A stretch of DNA of 64,000 nt from Psychroserpens algicola (GTDB taxonomy: Bacteria > Bacteroidota > Bacteroidia > Flavobacteriales > Flavobacteriaceae). The translations under genes and the position numbers were made by a program. The notes beneath the pieces are model-generated. The model searched no databases. It saw only the letters and a program-made list of their open reading frames with translations, and had not been told where the DNA came from. Location of the stretch: positions 124,001-188,000 of the forward strand of contig NZ_JACNMJ010000005.1 of the NCBI RefSeq assembly GCF_014526325.1, written 5' to 3'. Positions 31,864 through 41,717 of the stretch are shown here, one piece after another (position 1 is the first letter of the stretch; each line of letters opens with the position of its first letter).

Positions 31864-32688
31864 TTAATTTACTTTATTTTTAGTTTCTGTTTGTTTGACT
31901 TGTTTAGCAAGTAATTTCTTTTGGTATCGCCCTTGAACAACATCGGTAACAACCAATACAGCAATCACAAAATAAAAGGTTGTTTTACTCATTGGAACAA
32001 TCTCATTGCCAAATATCTTTAAATGAGCAAGATGTCCACCTTCGGTAACTAACATAATTCCTACAATAAATAAAATAAATAATCCCAGCACTTCATACAT
32101 TCGATTTTTAGCTAAGAATACTGAAATTTTATCAGCCAGTAACAACATTAGCAATCCACTAACAACAATAGCTATAGCCATTACAATAAAGGCTGTTGTC
32201 GAATTTTCAATATCACTGGTAAGTCCGATAGCTGCTAAAATAGAGTCGAAAGAAAACACTAAATTCATCAACACAATACTTGCAACAACTGCATTTGACG
32301 ACTTTGTTCCTTTATTTACATCATCTACACTCTCACTAAGATCATGTTTGGCAATCATATGCCAGATTTCTTTGATAGCAGTATAAATAATAAAACCTCC
32401 ACCTGCTAAAACAATTAAACTATGTCCGTTAAAAGCGAAATCCAATACATCATCAATATGTCCTGTTAAAAACGAAAAAGGTTCCTGAAAAAGATCAATA
32501 ATTGAAACCAACACAAATAGTAATACAATTCTAAGAACAATAGCAATTAAAATACCTACTTTTCTAACACGCTTTTGGTCAGATAATGGTGCTTTTTTAG
32601 ATTCTAATGAAATGTAAAGAAGATTATCAAATCCTAGTACAGCCTGTAACAATACAAGCATTAATAATGTAAAAATGACTCCTAACAT
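31864..32688 (-). CDS. TerC-family integral membrane protein
   Basis: A 274-residue protein with seven to eight membrane helices. TerC-family features include VLGFDNLLYISLESKK near the N terminus and the matching NLVFSFDSILAAIGLT in the second half, each with an intramembrane Asp that is thought to bind a metal ion. The family exports Mn2+ or gives tellurite resistance; recent work links some members to metal loading of exported enzymes. It lies 10 nt downstream of pssA on the same strand and 10 nt before DUF4956, so the whole block from pssA to the VTC gene may be one transcript. Confidence 0.92.
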   Translation of the reverse strand: MLGVIFTLLMLVLLQAVLGFDNLLYISLESKKAPLSDQKRVRKVGILIAIVLRIVLLFVLVSIIDLFQEPFSFLTGHIDDVLDFAFNGHSLIVLAGGGFIIYTAIKEIWHMIAKHDLSESVDDVNKGTKSSNAVVASIVLMNLVFSFDSILAAIGLTSDIENSTTAFIVMAIAIVVSGLLMLLLADKISVFLAKNRMYEVLGLFILFIVGIMLVTEGGHLAHLKIFGNEIVPMSKTTFYFVIAVLVVTDVVQGRYQKKLLAKQVKQTETKNKVN

Positions 32689-32698
32689 ATGTAATTAA

Positions 32699-33454
32699 TT
32701 ATTTGGTTGTTAAATTATCAAGTAGTGAAAGTATAATATATAATATAATAAGTATTGGTATCGCTATAAAATGGAAAAGTACCAACAATAGCACTGTAGC
32801 AATAATGAGTATATACCGGAATTTATTATTAGAAAAACTATAATCTTTAAACTTTAATGCTAATAATTTGAGTTTTGAATTCAGCAAATAGCAACTTAAA
32901 AGTGTGAAAGCAATTAAAAACCATTGATTGAGAATAAGAGCTGTTGCAAAGTTATTATTTTGAAATTCAATAATTAATGGTAAAGACAAAACTAATAAAG
33001 CATTAGCAGGTGTTGGCAGTCCTTTAAAATACGTTTGCTGGTCTTCATCTACATTAAATTTAGCCAAACGATAAGCAGAAGCTAAGGTTATAAAAAGACC
33101 GATAAGAGCTATAGGTTCTAGCTCTATAGATGACAAGCTAAAGTTTGAACTCCAAGCTTTGGCAGATACTATTTCGGGAGCGTCAACACTAATTGATATT
33201 AGTTTAAACATCACGATACCTGGAACTAAACCGCTTGTGACCATATCGGCTAAAGAATCTAATTGTACTCCTAATGCACTTTGTACGTTTAGCTTTCTGG
33301 CCAATAAGCCATCAAAAAAATCGAAGAAAATTCCGAGAAACACAAATATAGCTGCAGCAACAAAATTGTTGTTAACAGCAAAGATTACGGCTATACTTCC
33401 GCAGAACAAATTAAGGAGTGTTACAAAATTTGGAATGTAGTTTTTTATAGACAT
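32699..33454 (-). CDS. pssA: CDP-diacylglycerol-serine O-phosphatidyltransferase
   Basis: A 251-residue membrane enzyme making phosphatidylserine, the precursor of phosphatidylethanolamine. The CDP-alcohol phosphotransferase signature is complete: Asp45-x2-Asp48-Gly49-x2-Ala52-Arg53-x8-Gly62-x3-Asp66-x3-Asp70, in FFDFFDGLLARKL and GVQLDSLADM. About seven hydrophobic spans are present. PNFVTLLNLFCG at the N terminus is typical of the PssA subgroup. It is divergent from the PorV/PorQ-like gene across a 126-nt gap. Phosphatidylserine decarboxylase is not in the window. Confidence 0.94.
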   Translation of the reverse strand: MSIKNYIPNFVTLLNLFCGSIAVIFAVNNNFVAAAIFVFLGIFFDFFDGLLARKLNVQSALGVQLDSLADMVTSGLVPGIVMFKLISISVDAPEIVSAKAWSSNFSLSSIELEPIALIGLFITLASAYRLAKFNVDEDQQTYFKGLPTPANALLVLSLPLIIEFQNNNFATALILNQWFLIAFTLLSCYLLNSKLKLLALKFKDYSFSNNKFRYILIIATVLLLVLFHFIAIPILIILYIILSLLDNLTTK

Positions 33455-33554
33455 ACATTAAGATTTGTGTAAAAATAGCAAACTATTTACGACTATTGCA
33501 AAGGAAGTACAATATCTATAACTATTTACAGTTTATTAGGTAAATAAAATTGTG

Positions 33555-33562
33555 CATCTTTG
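33555..33562 (+). promoter_or_regulatory. Possible -7 box (CATCTTTG, one mismatch)
   Basis: One mismatch from TAnnTTTG, 18 nt before the TTG start of the PorV/PorQ-like gene. The position is right but the match is imperfect, so this is weak evidence. Confidence 0.3.
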
Positions 33563-33580
33563 TAAAAAAAATTTCTGCTA

Positions 33581-34645
33581 TTGAAAAAGTATCTATTCAT
33601 TGCCTCGACTTTGATTACGTTATTTTGTACTGCTCAGACTAAATATTCAAACGAATTTTTGAATATTGGTGTTGATGCTGCTGCACTTGGCATGAGTAAT
33701 AGTGTAGTGTCTCATACTGCAGATGTAAATTCTGGTTACTGGAATCCTGCGGGTTTGGTTAATCTTGAAGACAACCAATTAGCGCTGTTACATTCAAGTT
33801 ATTTTGCCAACATTGCAAATTATAATTACATCGCTTTTGCAAAACCTCTTGATGACAAAAGTGCTGTTGCATTATCCTTAATTCGATTTGGTGTTGATGA
33901 CATTCTAGACACCACACAATTGATTGATGATCAAGGAAATATCAATTATGATCGTGTAAGTTTATTTTCAACATCAGATTATGCTTTAACATTTTCTTAC
34001 GCCAGAAGGCTTCCACTCGACGGTTTAAGTTATGGTGTTAATGCCAAGGTTGTTCGTAGAATTATTGGTGATTTTGCCAATTCCTGGGGTTTTGGTCTGG
34101 ATGCTGGAATTCAGTTTGAAACAAAAAATGACTGGAAATTTGGCATCATGGCCAGAGATATTACGACGACATTTAATGCCTGGTCCTTTGACGATGACAA
34201 ACTTGCCGACATACAGAATGCTATTGAAGGTCAAAATCAAACTGTACCTGAGGACACTGAAATAACAATTCCGAAATTACAAATTGGAATGTCTAAGAAA
34301 TTCATTTTTCATTATGATTATTCGCTATTAACCTCTTTTGATCTTAATGTTAGATTTGAAGAAAACAACGATATCATCTCGACTTCATTTGCTAGTGTAA
34401 ATCCTGCTTTAGGGTTTGAATTTGGCTATACAGACTTAGTTTTTTTAAGAGCTGGTGTTGGTAATTTTCAAAACGAACTACAAATTGACAACTCTGAAGA
34501 CTTAACATTTCAGCCTAGTTTAGGTTTGGGATTTAAATACAGAGGTATTCAAATTGATTACGCTTTTACTGATATTGGAGATCAAAGTGCTGCTTTGTAT
34601 TCTAATGTATTTTCATTAAAAATCGATTTTAGTATCTTTAGATAG
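33581..34645 (+). CDS. PorV/PorQ-family outer-membrane beta-barrel protein
   Basis: A 354-residue protein with a signal peptide (MKKYLFIASTLITLFCTAQ, starting at a TTG codon). The family start follows: EFLNIGVDAAALGMSNS and VNSGYWNPAGLVNLE. The rest is a FadL-like barrel with many short beta strands, ending in FSIFR. PorV shuttles type IX secretion cargo to the attachment complex and PorQ is a relative. Which subfamily applies cannot be decided from sequence alone, and many paralogues occur per genome. The stop overlaps the GTG start of lnt by one base. Confidence 0.87.
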   Translation: MKKYLFIASTLITLFCTAQTKYSNEFLNIGVDAAALGMSNSVVSHTADVNSGYWNPAGLVNLEDNQLALLHSSYFANIANYNYIAFAKPLDDKSAVALSLIRFGVDDILDTTQLIDDQGNINYDRVSLFSTSDYALTFSYARRLPLDGLSYGVNAKVVRRIIGDFANSWGFGLDAGIQFETKNDWKFGIMARDITTTFNAWSFDDDKLADIQNAIEGQNQTVPEDTEITIPKLQIGMSKKFIFHYDYSLLTSFDLNVRFEENNDIISTSFASVNPALGFEFGYTDLVFLRAGVGNFQNELQIDNSEDLTFQPSLGLGFKYRGIQIDYAFTDIGDQSAALYSNVFSLKIDFSIFR

Positions 34646-36237
34646 TGAACCGAACTTTACTCGCCATAATTTCAGGAATTATATTAGCTTTAGCTTGGCC
34701 AACCTATGGTTTTCCTTTATTGCTATTTGCCGCTTTTGTACCATTACTTTTAGCCGAACAACAGTTGCGATTATCTGATGTTAAACGCAAAGGACTTAAA
34801 ATTTTCGGGCTTTCCTATCTCACATTTGTTATATGGAATCTTACAACAACAAGCTGGTTACGATTTGCTGATATTTTTGGTGCTAGTTTTGCAGTTTTTG
34901 TCAACTCGGCTCTAATGGCATTACTGTTTTTGATTTATCATAAATATGCCAAACGTCAGTCACAAAACAGGGCTTTGTTATTCTTAGTCGTACTTTGGAT
35001 AAGTTTCGAAAAACTGCATTTGGGCTGGGAATTCTCCTGGCCTTGGCTCAACTTAGGAAATGCGTTTTCTGAATATATAACTTGGATACAATGGTATGAA
35101 TACACTGGAACTTTTGGTGGAACGCTTTGGGTTTGGATTTTAAACGTTTTGGTATTTAAAAGTGTTTTTTCATATCAAAAAGAACCGTCACAATCTGTTA
35201 TAAAATCGACACTTCTGAAATGTGCCGTATTGATTGGTTTCCCTATTGCAATTTCATTGGTTATTTACAATACTTATTCGCATGATGGTGATCCTGTGGA
35301 TGTAATTGCACTACAACCCAATATTGACCCGTATTCAGAAAAGTATAATATGACCAATATTAAATTCACTGAATTACTGGTAGAGTTATCAAATACGAAA
35401 ATCACTGATTCAACCGACTTTATTATTGCTCCTGAAACGTTTTTAGCAGAAAGCACACGACTTCCGCAGTTTAAAAATTCGTTGCTTAAAAACAGGTTAG
35501 ATCGTTATGTGAGTCAGCATCCTAATGTCAATCTATTAACAGGTATTTCTTTTATAGATGTTTTCAAAGACAAATCAAAAATTAAAAAAGAAACAAATCA
35601 ATCCAAACATAATTCTGGTATTTATTATGACGATTACAATTCGGCAATCCTCATAAATGCATCAGGCTCAGTACAGCAATACAACAAATCTAAATTGGTT
35701 GTTGGCATTGAAAATTTCCCATATCAGGATATTTTAAAACCTATAATTGGTGATGCTATGATCGACCTTGGTGGCACTGTTGCTATGAAAACCACGCAGG
35801 AAAACAGAGGGGTTTTTACATCATCTAATTTAAAATTTAAAGCTGCTCCAATTATATGTTACGAATCGGTTTATGGTGAATTTGTAGCTGGTTATGTAAG
35901 GAATGAGGCTAATTTTTTAGCTATTATTACTAATGATGCCTGGTGGAACGAAACTCAAGGCCATAAACAACACTTAAGCTATGCCAGATTACGTGCTATT
36001 GAAACAAGACGTGATATTGCAAGAAGTGCTAATACAGGAATCTCGGCTATCATTAATGCTAAAGGAGAAATCACCAAGCAGTTAGCCTATGGTGAAAAAG
36101 GAGCTTTATCAGGTCAGCTTACCACAAATGACAAGATTACATTTTATGTTATGGCTGGTGATTACATTGCCAGAATAAGCCTGTTTGTATTACTCTTTTT
36201 GTTTTTAATTGGTTTTTTCAGAAGACCTCGCCATTGA
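34645..36237 (+). CDS. lnt: Apolipoprotein N-acyltransferase
   Basis: A 530-residue membrane enzyme for the last step of lipoprotein maturation. Six or so hydrophobic helices precede a carbon-nitrogen hydrolase domain with the catalytic triad Glu264 (IIAPETFLAES), Lys348 (YNKSKLVVGIENFPYQ) and Cys405 (APIICYESVYGEF). EWEFSWP-like and NDAWWNETQGHKQHL motifs are also typical. The start is a GTG that overlaps the preceding stop. Placing lnt behind a barrel-protein gene is a known arrangement in Flavobacteria. It ends 24 nt from the convergent glycosylphosphotransferase gene. Confidence 0.95.
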   Translation: MNRTLLAIISGIILALAWPTYGFPLLLFAAFVPLLLAEQQLRLSDVKRKGLKIFGLSYLTFVIWNLTTTSWLRFADIFGASFAVFVNSALMALLFLIYHKYAKRQSQNRALLFLVVLWISFEKLHLGWEFSWPWLNLGNAFSEYITWIQWYEYTGTFGGTLWVWILNVLVFKSVFSYQKEPSQSVIKSTLLKCAVLIGFPIAISLVIYNTYSHDGDPVDVIALQPNIDPYSEKYNMTNIKFTELLVELSNTKITDSTDFIIAPETFLAESTRLPQFKNSLLKNRLDRYVSQHPNVNLLTGISFIDVFKDKSKIKKETNQSKHNSGIYYDDYNSAILINASGSVQQYNKSKLVVGIENFPYQDILKPIIGDAMIDLGGTVAMKTTQENRGVFTSSNLKFKAAPIICYESVYGEFVAGYVRNEANFLAIITNDAWWNETQGHKQHLSYARLRAIETRRDIARSANTGISAIINAKGEITKQLAYGEKGALSGQLTTNDKITFYVMAGDYIARISLFVLLFLFLIGFFRRPRH

Positions 36238-36261
36238 AAAATTACCTTTAAAATTTAACAT

Positions 36262-37656
36262 CTACTGACCTCTGTAATATAAAATCGTACTTAAGGTTTT
36301 AACGACGATATTTATATCTAGAAATACGCTTCGGTGTTTGATATAAAATAAGTCGTATTGCAGTTTAGTTAGACTATCATCTACTGAAGACCCATATCTG
36401 GTATTAACTTGAGCCCAACCTGTTAAACCAGGTTTAACAATATGGCGTGTTTCATAAAAAGGAATAATTCTCGACAATTCATTTACAAAAAAGGGACGTT
36501 CAGGGCGAGGTCCGATAATACTCATATCACCTTTTAAGACATTAATAAACTGTGGAATTTCATCAATACGAGACCGTCGTAAAAACATTCCAAATTTTGT
36601 AATCCTCGAATCATTCTTCTGTGCCCATTTAGCACCTCCAGCTTCAGCATTTACTATCATGCTTCTCAATTTTACAATCTGAAATAATTTTCCGTTTTGA
36701 CCAACACGTTCTTGAAAATAGAACAAGGGTCCTTTATTAGCAATCAAATTTCCGAGGACAATAATTGGCAAAATACACAAGCCAAAAAGGAGTCCTAAAA
36801 TTGAAAATATAATATCAAAAGTCCTATGAAAAAAAAGATATAATGTATTTTGGTTGCTTCGGCTAAATGGAAAGTATTTATAAAAATCTTTGCCTACAAA
36901 TTGAATAGGAACGCGATAGGTAATTTCTTCAAAAACCTGAGTATACTCTCGTATAGTAAATCCTTGATCAAGTAATGTGATGAGATCGTGATAAATCTCG
37001 GGAGTAATACTTTCTGAATTATAACTAGCGACTAATATTTCTGAAATTTTTTCTTCTCTAATTACCTGCATTAAATCGGAAGACTCAAACTCCTTTAAGC
37101 CTTTAAACTTTATAGGAGAATCTACTTCAGTTTCAGAATTTATAAATCCTACTATCTTGTAATTAGGATCAGACTGATTTAAGGGTTTGATGATGTTTTC
37201 AATATTAGAAATCTCACCTACTAATAGGACTTTTTTATAAAATCTCGGTGTAGAAATAAAAGCGATATATGCCCATCTCCAAAGAAAAATTACCGAAATA
37301 ATACACAGATAAAAATATATGATTTGAAGTCTTTGCTCAGGAAGAAAAGGTGTCAATACTGGAGTTAGTAAATAAAAGAGAACAGTTGTAGATATGGTTA
37401 AAACAATATTTCTAAACGTTACATCTAACTTACTGGACTTTTGAAGATCATATATTTCGAAGATAGTCCCAAAAACGGTAATATAGATTGCTAATACCAG
37501 TATTGAGACAAAATTATCATTTTCTATAGTAAGGTAATCGTAGTTTATTGAGTTTTGTAAAACATATAATCCAAATATGGTTACACATATATCTACAATA
37601 CGCAGTAATACCTTACGTTCAGAAATTTCAAAATGTATATTTTTTTTTCGACTCAT
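36262..37656 (-). CDS. Polyprenyl glycosylphosphotransferase (chain initiation)
   Basis: A 464-residue WcaJ/EpsB-type enzyme that transfers a sugar-1-phosphate to undecaprenyl phosphate to start a repeat unit. Four membrane helices (about 12-30, 45-65, 80-100, 110-130) are followed by a CoA-binding-like Rossmann region, a fifth span (about 275-300), and the catalytic domain: RVGQNGKLFQIVKLRSMI, RRSRIDEIPQFINVLKGDMS, IGPRPERP and PGLTGWAQVN. The sugar cannot be read from sequence. It ends the polysaccharide locus and is 53 nt after the preceding GT4 gene, so it may have its own promoter. Confidence 0.95.
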   Translation of the reverse strand: MSRKKNIHFEISERKVLLRIVDICVTIFGLYVLQNSINYDYLTIENDNFVSILVLAIYITVFGTIFEIYDLQKSSKLDVTFRNIVLTISTTVLFYLLTPVLTPFLPEQRLQIIYFYLCIISVIFLWRWAYIAFISTPRFYKKVLLVGEISNIENIIKPLNQSDPNYKIVGFINSETEVDSPIKFKGLKEFESSDLMQVIREEKISEILVASYNSESITPEIYHDLITLLDQGFTIREYTQVFEEITYRVPIQFVGKDFYKYFPFSRSNQNTLYLFFHRTFDIIFSILGLLFGLCILPIIVLGNLIANKGPLFYFQERVGQNGKLFQIVKLRSMIVNAEAGGAKWAQKNDSRITKFGMFLRRSRIDEIPQFINVLKGDMSIIGPRPERPFFVNELSRIIPFYETRHIVKPGLTGWAQVNTRYGSSVDDSLTKLQYDLFYIKHRSVFLDINIVVKTLSTILYYRGQ

Positions 37657-37709
37657 AAGTTAGGTTAGGGTCTTGTGTAAATATAACAAGTTATGTTAAA
37701 TTTTGCTTA

Positions 37710-38723
37710 TTAACTCGTCAAGATATTAAACCATTTGTGTTTTATATGCTTCCAATCAAATTGTTTTACATGTGATCTGGCGTTATTTATAATCAACTCA
37801 CTACGCTTTTGATTTTCAAAAACCTCCAGTATTGCTTGAGTCATGGCATCAGAATCATCAGGCTTAACTAATAACCCAGTAGATTTATCATCTATAAGAT
37901 AAGGTATCCCTCCAACATTGGTTGACACGACTGGCAAACCTAATGCCATTGCTTCGATGACACTCACTGGCATATTATCAAAATTTGTAGTATTAATGAA
38001 AATGTTATAGTCTTTAGAGCGTTGTATCCAATCTTTTTTATTCAATTTTCCCGGGAATTTCACATTTAAATCCAGCTCATCATTTAATTTCTGCATTGTT
38101 TTAAGAGTCCCATCACTATCAGGACCTATCATACATAAATCAGCATCAGGAAACTTTGCTTTGATAGACTTAAACACCTTCAATGCCAGTTTAGGGTTAT
38201 ATATTTCCGAAAAGGACCTCACCCAAAGTAGTCGAATGCCATCATAATTTCGTTTAGTGAATGGGTAATTTTCAATTTCAAAAGAATTAGGGATGTATTC
38301 AATATTAGTATAACCAAGATTCTCAAAAGCAGCTTTTAGATATAAGGACGGCGAGACATTACATTTGGAATGATTAAAAATCATACGACTTATTTTAGGA
38401 TGAACTGCTATCCGTTCAGGCAAGTTTCCACCATGCAAAATTGGAATATATGCTAGACCTAGCATTCGACAAAGCTGACTAATGACAAAGGCATAATAAA
38501 AATTATAAGTGCTATAAGTATCAATTAACACAAAGTCTATTTTTCTGAATAACACCAAGCAAGATTTCACCATATCAATCAGTCGAAACACCTTATTTTG
38601 TTTAGAAGACGCATAATACATGATGTACCCTTCTTTTTCAAGCAAAGCTCCTAAGGTTTGAATACCAGACGGATTAGACTTCTTGTTCCTTAAGTTGTTT
38701 CCTATGTATAAGATTTTTTTCAT
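37710..38723 (-). CDS. Glycosyltransferase family 4
   Basis: A 337-residue retaining GT-B enzyme. The N terminus has the acceptor-side loop NPSGIQTLGALLEKEG and the donor side has RLLWVRSFSEIYNPKLALKV and PVSVIEAMALGLPVVSTNVG. The E-x7-E motif around Glu265 binds the nucleotide sugar. The first 50 nt overlap the 3' end of the Wzy/ligase-like gene. Both readings look real, because MKKILYIGNNLRNKKSNPSG is a normal GT4 opening. The sugar and acceptor are unknown. Confidence 0.92.
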   Translation of the reverse strand: MKKILYIGNNLRNKKSNPSGIQTLGALLEKEGYIMYYASSKQNKVFRLIDMVKSCLVLFRKIDFVLIDTYSTYNFYYAFVISQLCRMLGLAYIPILHGGNLPERIAVHPKISRMIFNHSKCNVSPSLYLKAAFENLGYTNIEYIPNSFEIENYPFTKRNYDGIRLLWVRSFSEIYNPKLALKVFKSIKAKFPDADLCMIGPDSDGTLKTMQKLNDELDLNVKFPGKLNKKDWIQRSKDYNIFINTTNFDNMPVSVIEAMALGLPVVSTNVGGIPYLIDDKSTGLLVKPDDSDAMTQAILEVFENQKRSELIINNARSHVKQFDWKHIKHKWFNILTS

Positions 38724-40038
38724 TAACTACATTTAGAAGCGTAAGTGAATAAATAAAGGCTGGTGCTGCTATTCGCATTGAAGAATGATTAATTGTAGCA
38801 AACCAAAAACACAAAAACGCATAAAAATAATAATTACCCTTACTTGTAGATCTATAACCAATAGGCTTTACAATTAGAATGACTAAAATAATAACACCTA
38901 ATATACCATGCTCTGCTAAAATTCGGCTCACCTCACTATGTGAAGTAACCCCTTGACCTTCTACTTCAATACGTTGATCTTTTGCTCTACTAGAACCAAT
39001 ACCAAAAAACGGATTTGATATAAAACCAATCATTTCTTTCCTAAATAGTTCTCCTCGTCCAGTGGTTACATCCTTTTTTTCTCGACCTAAATGATCTTTA
39101 TTAGTATATCTCAAATCAATATACCCATCAGTTTGATTAGAACTTATAGCCCAAGTTGCAGTCATAGCAAGGCAAAAAACAACAAAAATAACCACAATAT
39201 TATTTTTACGCTTTTTTGATAGCGTGAAATAATAGATAAATAGAAAAGCTAATATGGTTAAAATAGCCGTAATTACTCCACCTCTACTAAACGTTACGAT
39301 AGCCCTAAATGCTATAGCACAAAATATTGTAGTGTTTAATATTTTGAGACGCATTGTAGGTGATTTTGTAAACAATCGCGCCGCAAAAATAAACATACCT
39401 AAACCTAAAACTGTAGCCACTTGATTAGCACCCCAACCACCAGATGCAGCTCTGTTAGATGTTGTTCCTGAAAGCACATCTCTAACTGTTGGATTATAAA
39501 AATAAATATACACAGTGTTAGCTACAATGGGCAAAGCCATTAGAAAGAGCATTTTTGTAACCTGCTTAATTGTGACACGTTTATCATAAAAAAACAATGC
39601 ACAAAACCCCAAACAAACGGGACCACTTAATACAAAAGCAATATTAGTTCTGAAGTTGGCATCAAAACTTAAGGTTGTTGAGGCAACAAATATTGAAGGA
39701 ATCAAAAGCATTAAATACAAAAAGTAGGGATACCCTCTACCTGACAAGCCTTTATAGAACATTCCTATTGACGCAAATAGAATGACAAGGTATTTTACTG
39801 CTTCATAAGCAACGGCACCTCTGGTCATTCTAAATAAAACTTCGGCTCCTACAAAGTAACCACAGGCATAAAGCACTTCAACAGTTTTTCTGCTGTTAGG
39901 TGCCATGATAATTCGGCTAAGAAAATAAAATAATGCCGCAAAAAAATAGATTTTTGATAGTGATTCATTGAAATATATGAGCATTCCAATAAATACATGG
40001 AGTATTATAACACTTATGTAAGTTAAATTTGTTTTCAA
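38674..40038 (-). CDS. O-antigen polymerase/ligase-like membrane protein
   Basis: A 454-residue protein with about eleven membrane helices. The family pattern is a large periplasmic loop (about 295-345, with TDGYIDLRYTNKDHLGREKK and TTGRGELFRKEMIGF) followed by FFGIGSSRAKDQRIEVEGQG and TSHSEVSRILAEHGILGVII. This TGRGxLF and GxG...HSE arrangement is that of the O-antigen ligase/Wzy superfamily. The most likely job in this context is polymerising repeat units, because no other polymerase is visible. Similar proteins can also be ligases. Confidence 0.88.
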   Translation of the reverse strand: MKTNLTYISVIILHVFIGMLIYFNESLSKIYFFAALFYFLSRIIMAPNSRKTVEVLYACGYFVGAEVLFRMTRGAVAYEAVKYLVILFASIGMFYKGLSGRGYPYFLYLMLLIPSIFVASTTLSFDANFRTNIAFVLSGPVCLGFCALFFYDKRVTIKQVTKMLFLMALPIVANTVYIYFYNPTVRDVLSGTTSNRAASGGWGANQVATVLGLGMFIFAARLFTKSPTMRLKILNTTIFCAIAFRAIVTFSRGGVITAILTILAFLFIYYFTLSKKRKNNIVVIFVVFCLAMTATWAISSNQTDGYIDLRYTNKDHLGREKKDVTTGRGELFRKEMIGFISNPFFGIGSSRAKDQRIEVEGQGVTSHSEVSRILAEHGILGVIILVILIVKPIGYRSTSKGNYYFYAFLCFWFATINHSSMRIAAPAFIYSLTLLNVVNEKNLIHRKQLKEQEV

Positions 40039-40104
40039 ATTTGATTAAATAATACTTATCCTTTTGCAACTATAACTAAACTTATAAAAAGAAGGTCTAT
40101 CGCT

Positions 40105-40917
40105 CTACGAAAATATCTTTTTATAATCATCTAAAGGAAACTTATAGTAATAACTTTTAGAAATTGTAAATAAAACAAAATGAATCATAAAGATAGGCAC
40201 TAACGGTCTTGAATATTTCAAGAATGAATCATATGTTTTATTTGAGTAATTACAAATAAGAAAAGGTATGGTGTCTGGATTTAAATAATTTTTATCAACA
40301 CTCTCTTTATCAGGAGTTTTAGCTTCATTAAACGACTTATAATGCACATTTTTATGCTCTCGTAGCAGCTGATACAATTCAATCACGGACAGTGGTGTTG
40401 TTTCATCTTCATAATAAAATAAAGTGCAATATGATACATCAATAAGTACCCACTTATTTAATTCTTCACAAAACACTTCATTAAATGAATGACCTCCATA
40501 TTCTTTATTAAAAGGCGCTCGTGTTACTCCCCATTCTCTAACTTTTATACCATTAATGACGCAAAAATTATTGAAAACCTGAACAATATCACTACATACA
40601 CCTCCCTTGCCTTCAAGCATTATTTTAAGAGCTTCATCTGAAGGCACACTTAAACCCGGTCCTCCTTTGATATTATTGGCCAGCCAATTGCTTAATTTTT
40701 TAACTACTTCTAAATCAGTATCAGGTTTACCATCACTAAAAACAGAAGTGTTTACTTGATGAAAGTACTCAGGAATATCCGCCTTATCATTAACATAATT
40801 ATAAGTAAAATCTTCTATTTCACTCACATTAGAATTCTTAGATAATAATCTGAATCTTGTTAAATACAAGAAGGGATGACGTTTGAATGTCCAAAGTATT
40901 TTTTTAAAACTCATCAA
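40105..40917 (-). CDS. Transglutaminase-like protein
   Basis: A 270-residue protein with a papain-like transglutaminase core. The triad is Cys108 (GKGGVCSD), His143 (YGGHSFNEVF) and Asp160 (WVLIDVSY). There is no signal peptide, but a hydrophobic stretch near the C terminus (PIFMIHFVLFTISKSY) may anchor it. Such domains act as proteases, peptide N-glycanases or acyltransferases, so the reaction cannot be assigned. Its place between a Wzy-like gene and a TylF-like methyltransferase makes it an unusual accessory for a polysaccharide locus. It is followed by a 94-nt gap. Confidence 0.85.
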   Translation of the reverse strand: MMSFKKILWTFKRHPFLYLTRFRLLSKNSNVSEIEDFTYNYVNDKADIPEYFHQVNTSVFSDGKPDTDLEVVKKLSNWLANNIKGGPGLSVPSDEALKIMLEGKGGVCSDIVQVFNNFCVINGIKVREWGVTRAPFNKEYGGHSFNEVFCEELNKWVLIDVSYCTLFYYEDETTPLSVIELYQLLREHKNVHYKSFNEAKTPDKESVDKNYLNPDTIPFLICNYSNKTYDSFLKYSRPLVPIFMIHFVLFTISKSYYYKFPLDDYKKIFS

Positions 40918-41011
40918 CAGAAATTAGATCAATAACAAAGGCTAAAAATAGAATTTTTTTTTAGTTACACCTAATAAATCAGGACTTTACAAATTTATAT
41001 ATAGGTTAATT

Positions 41012-41707
41012 TTATAAGATTCTAACAGCAACATGCGCATAATAATTTTTTGCTGTCTTTGTACCTGCTAAAACTTCAAAATCTACGTTATAGGATTTAC
41101 AATAATCTTCAAAAGCTCTAAACTCATGGAGCATACTTGAAAATTCATCAAAAATTACAATAGACCCTTTTTTGAGTATGCTATGTGACATCGTTAACAC
41201 AAAAAGTGTTGACGAATATAAATCGGCATCTATATTAATAATTAAGGTACTATCCGATTCGTAAGCATCCATAAATGACGGATAAGTATCTTGAAACAGT
41301 CCTTTATAAAATGCCACTCGTTTATCATCTATTTGTGGCACTTGTCCTTGAGTATCAAAGGTTCCTTTTTCTAATCCTCCTGTAAAATTATCCCAACTTT
41401 CTGGTAACCCACTAAAGGTATCAAAACCATGAAAAAGCGAAGCTTCATTTGTATTTAACTGCGTCCAATACCTAATACTTTTTCCTTTAAACACTCCAAA
41501 TTCCAGATAAGAAATAGGGCCATTATCTATACTTTGATTTACAAAATCATACAATTGAGTTCTGCTTTCTAAAAATTTGCTTTTAGCGCCATAGGTTTTA
41601 TGAAACGCATGCAATTTTGGCAACCAAAATAAATATCTGAACTTTTCAGAATCAGGAATAATCTTAGATAAGATAATTTTAAACTTTGTTGTTAACTTAG
41701 AATTCAT
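41012..41707 (-). CDS. TylF/macrocin O-methyltransferase-like protein
   Basis: A 231-residue class I SAM-dependent methyltransferase of the TylF/NovP type, which methylates sugar hydroxyls. The SAM site is YLEFGVFKGKSIRYW, the loop HGFDTFSGLPESW follows, and the metal-binding Asp is likely in IINIDADLYSST, with IVFDEFSS further on. It is 94 nt from the transglutaminase-like gene and 10 nt after the GNAT gene. It may O-methylate a sugar in the repeat unit. Confidence 0.9.
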   Translation of the reverse strand: MNSKLTTKFKIILSKIIPDSEKFRYLFWLPKLHAFHKTYGAKSKFLESRTQLYDFVNQSIDNGPISYLEFGVFKGKSIRYWTQLNTNEASLFHGFDTFSGLPESWDNFTGGLEKGTFDTQGQVPQIDDKRVAFYKGLFQDTYPSFMDAYESDSTLIINIDADLYSSTLFVLTMSHSILKKGSIVIFDEFSSMLHEFRAFEDYCKSYNVDFEVLAGTKTAKNYYAHVAVRIL

Positions 41708-41717
41708 TAATTAATAT

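Noticed and set aside
33159-33440. Plus-strand 93-residue frame opposite pssA
   Set aside because: It lies wholly inside a gene with a complete catalytic motif and has no recognisable features.
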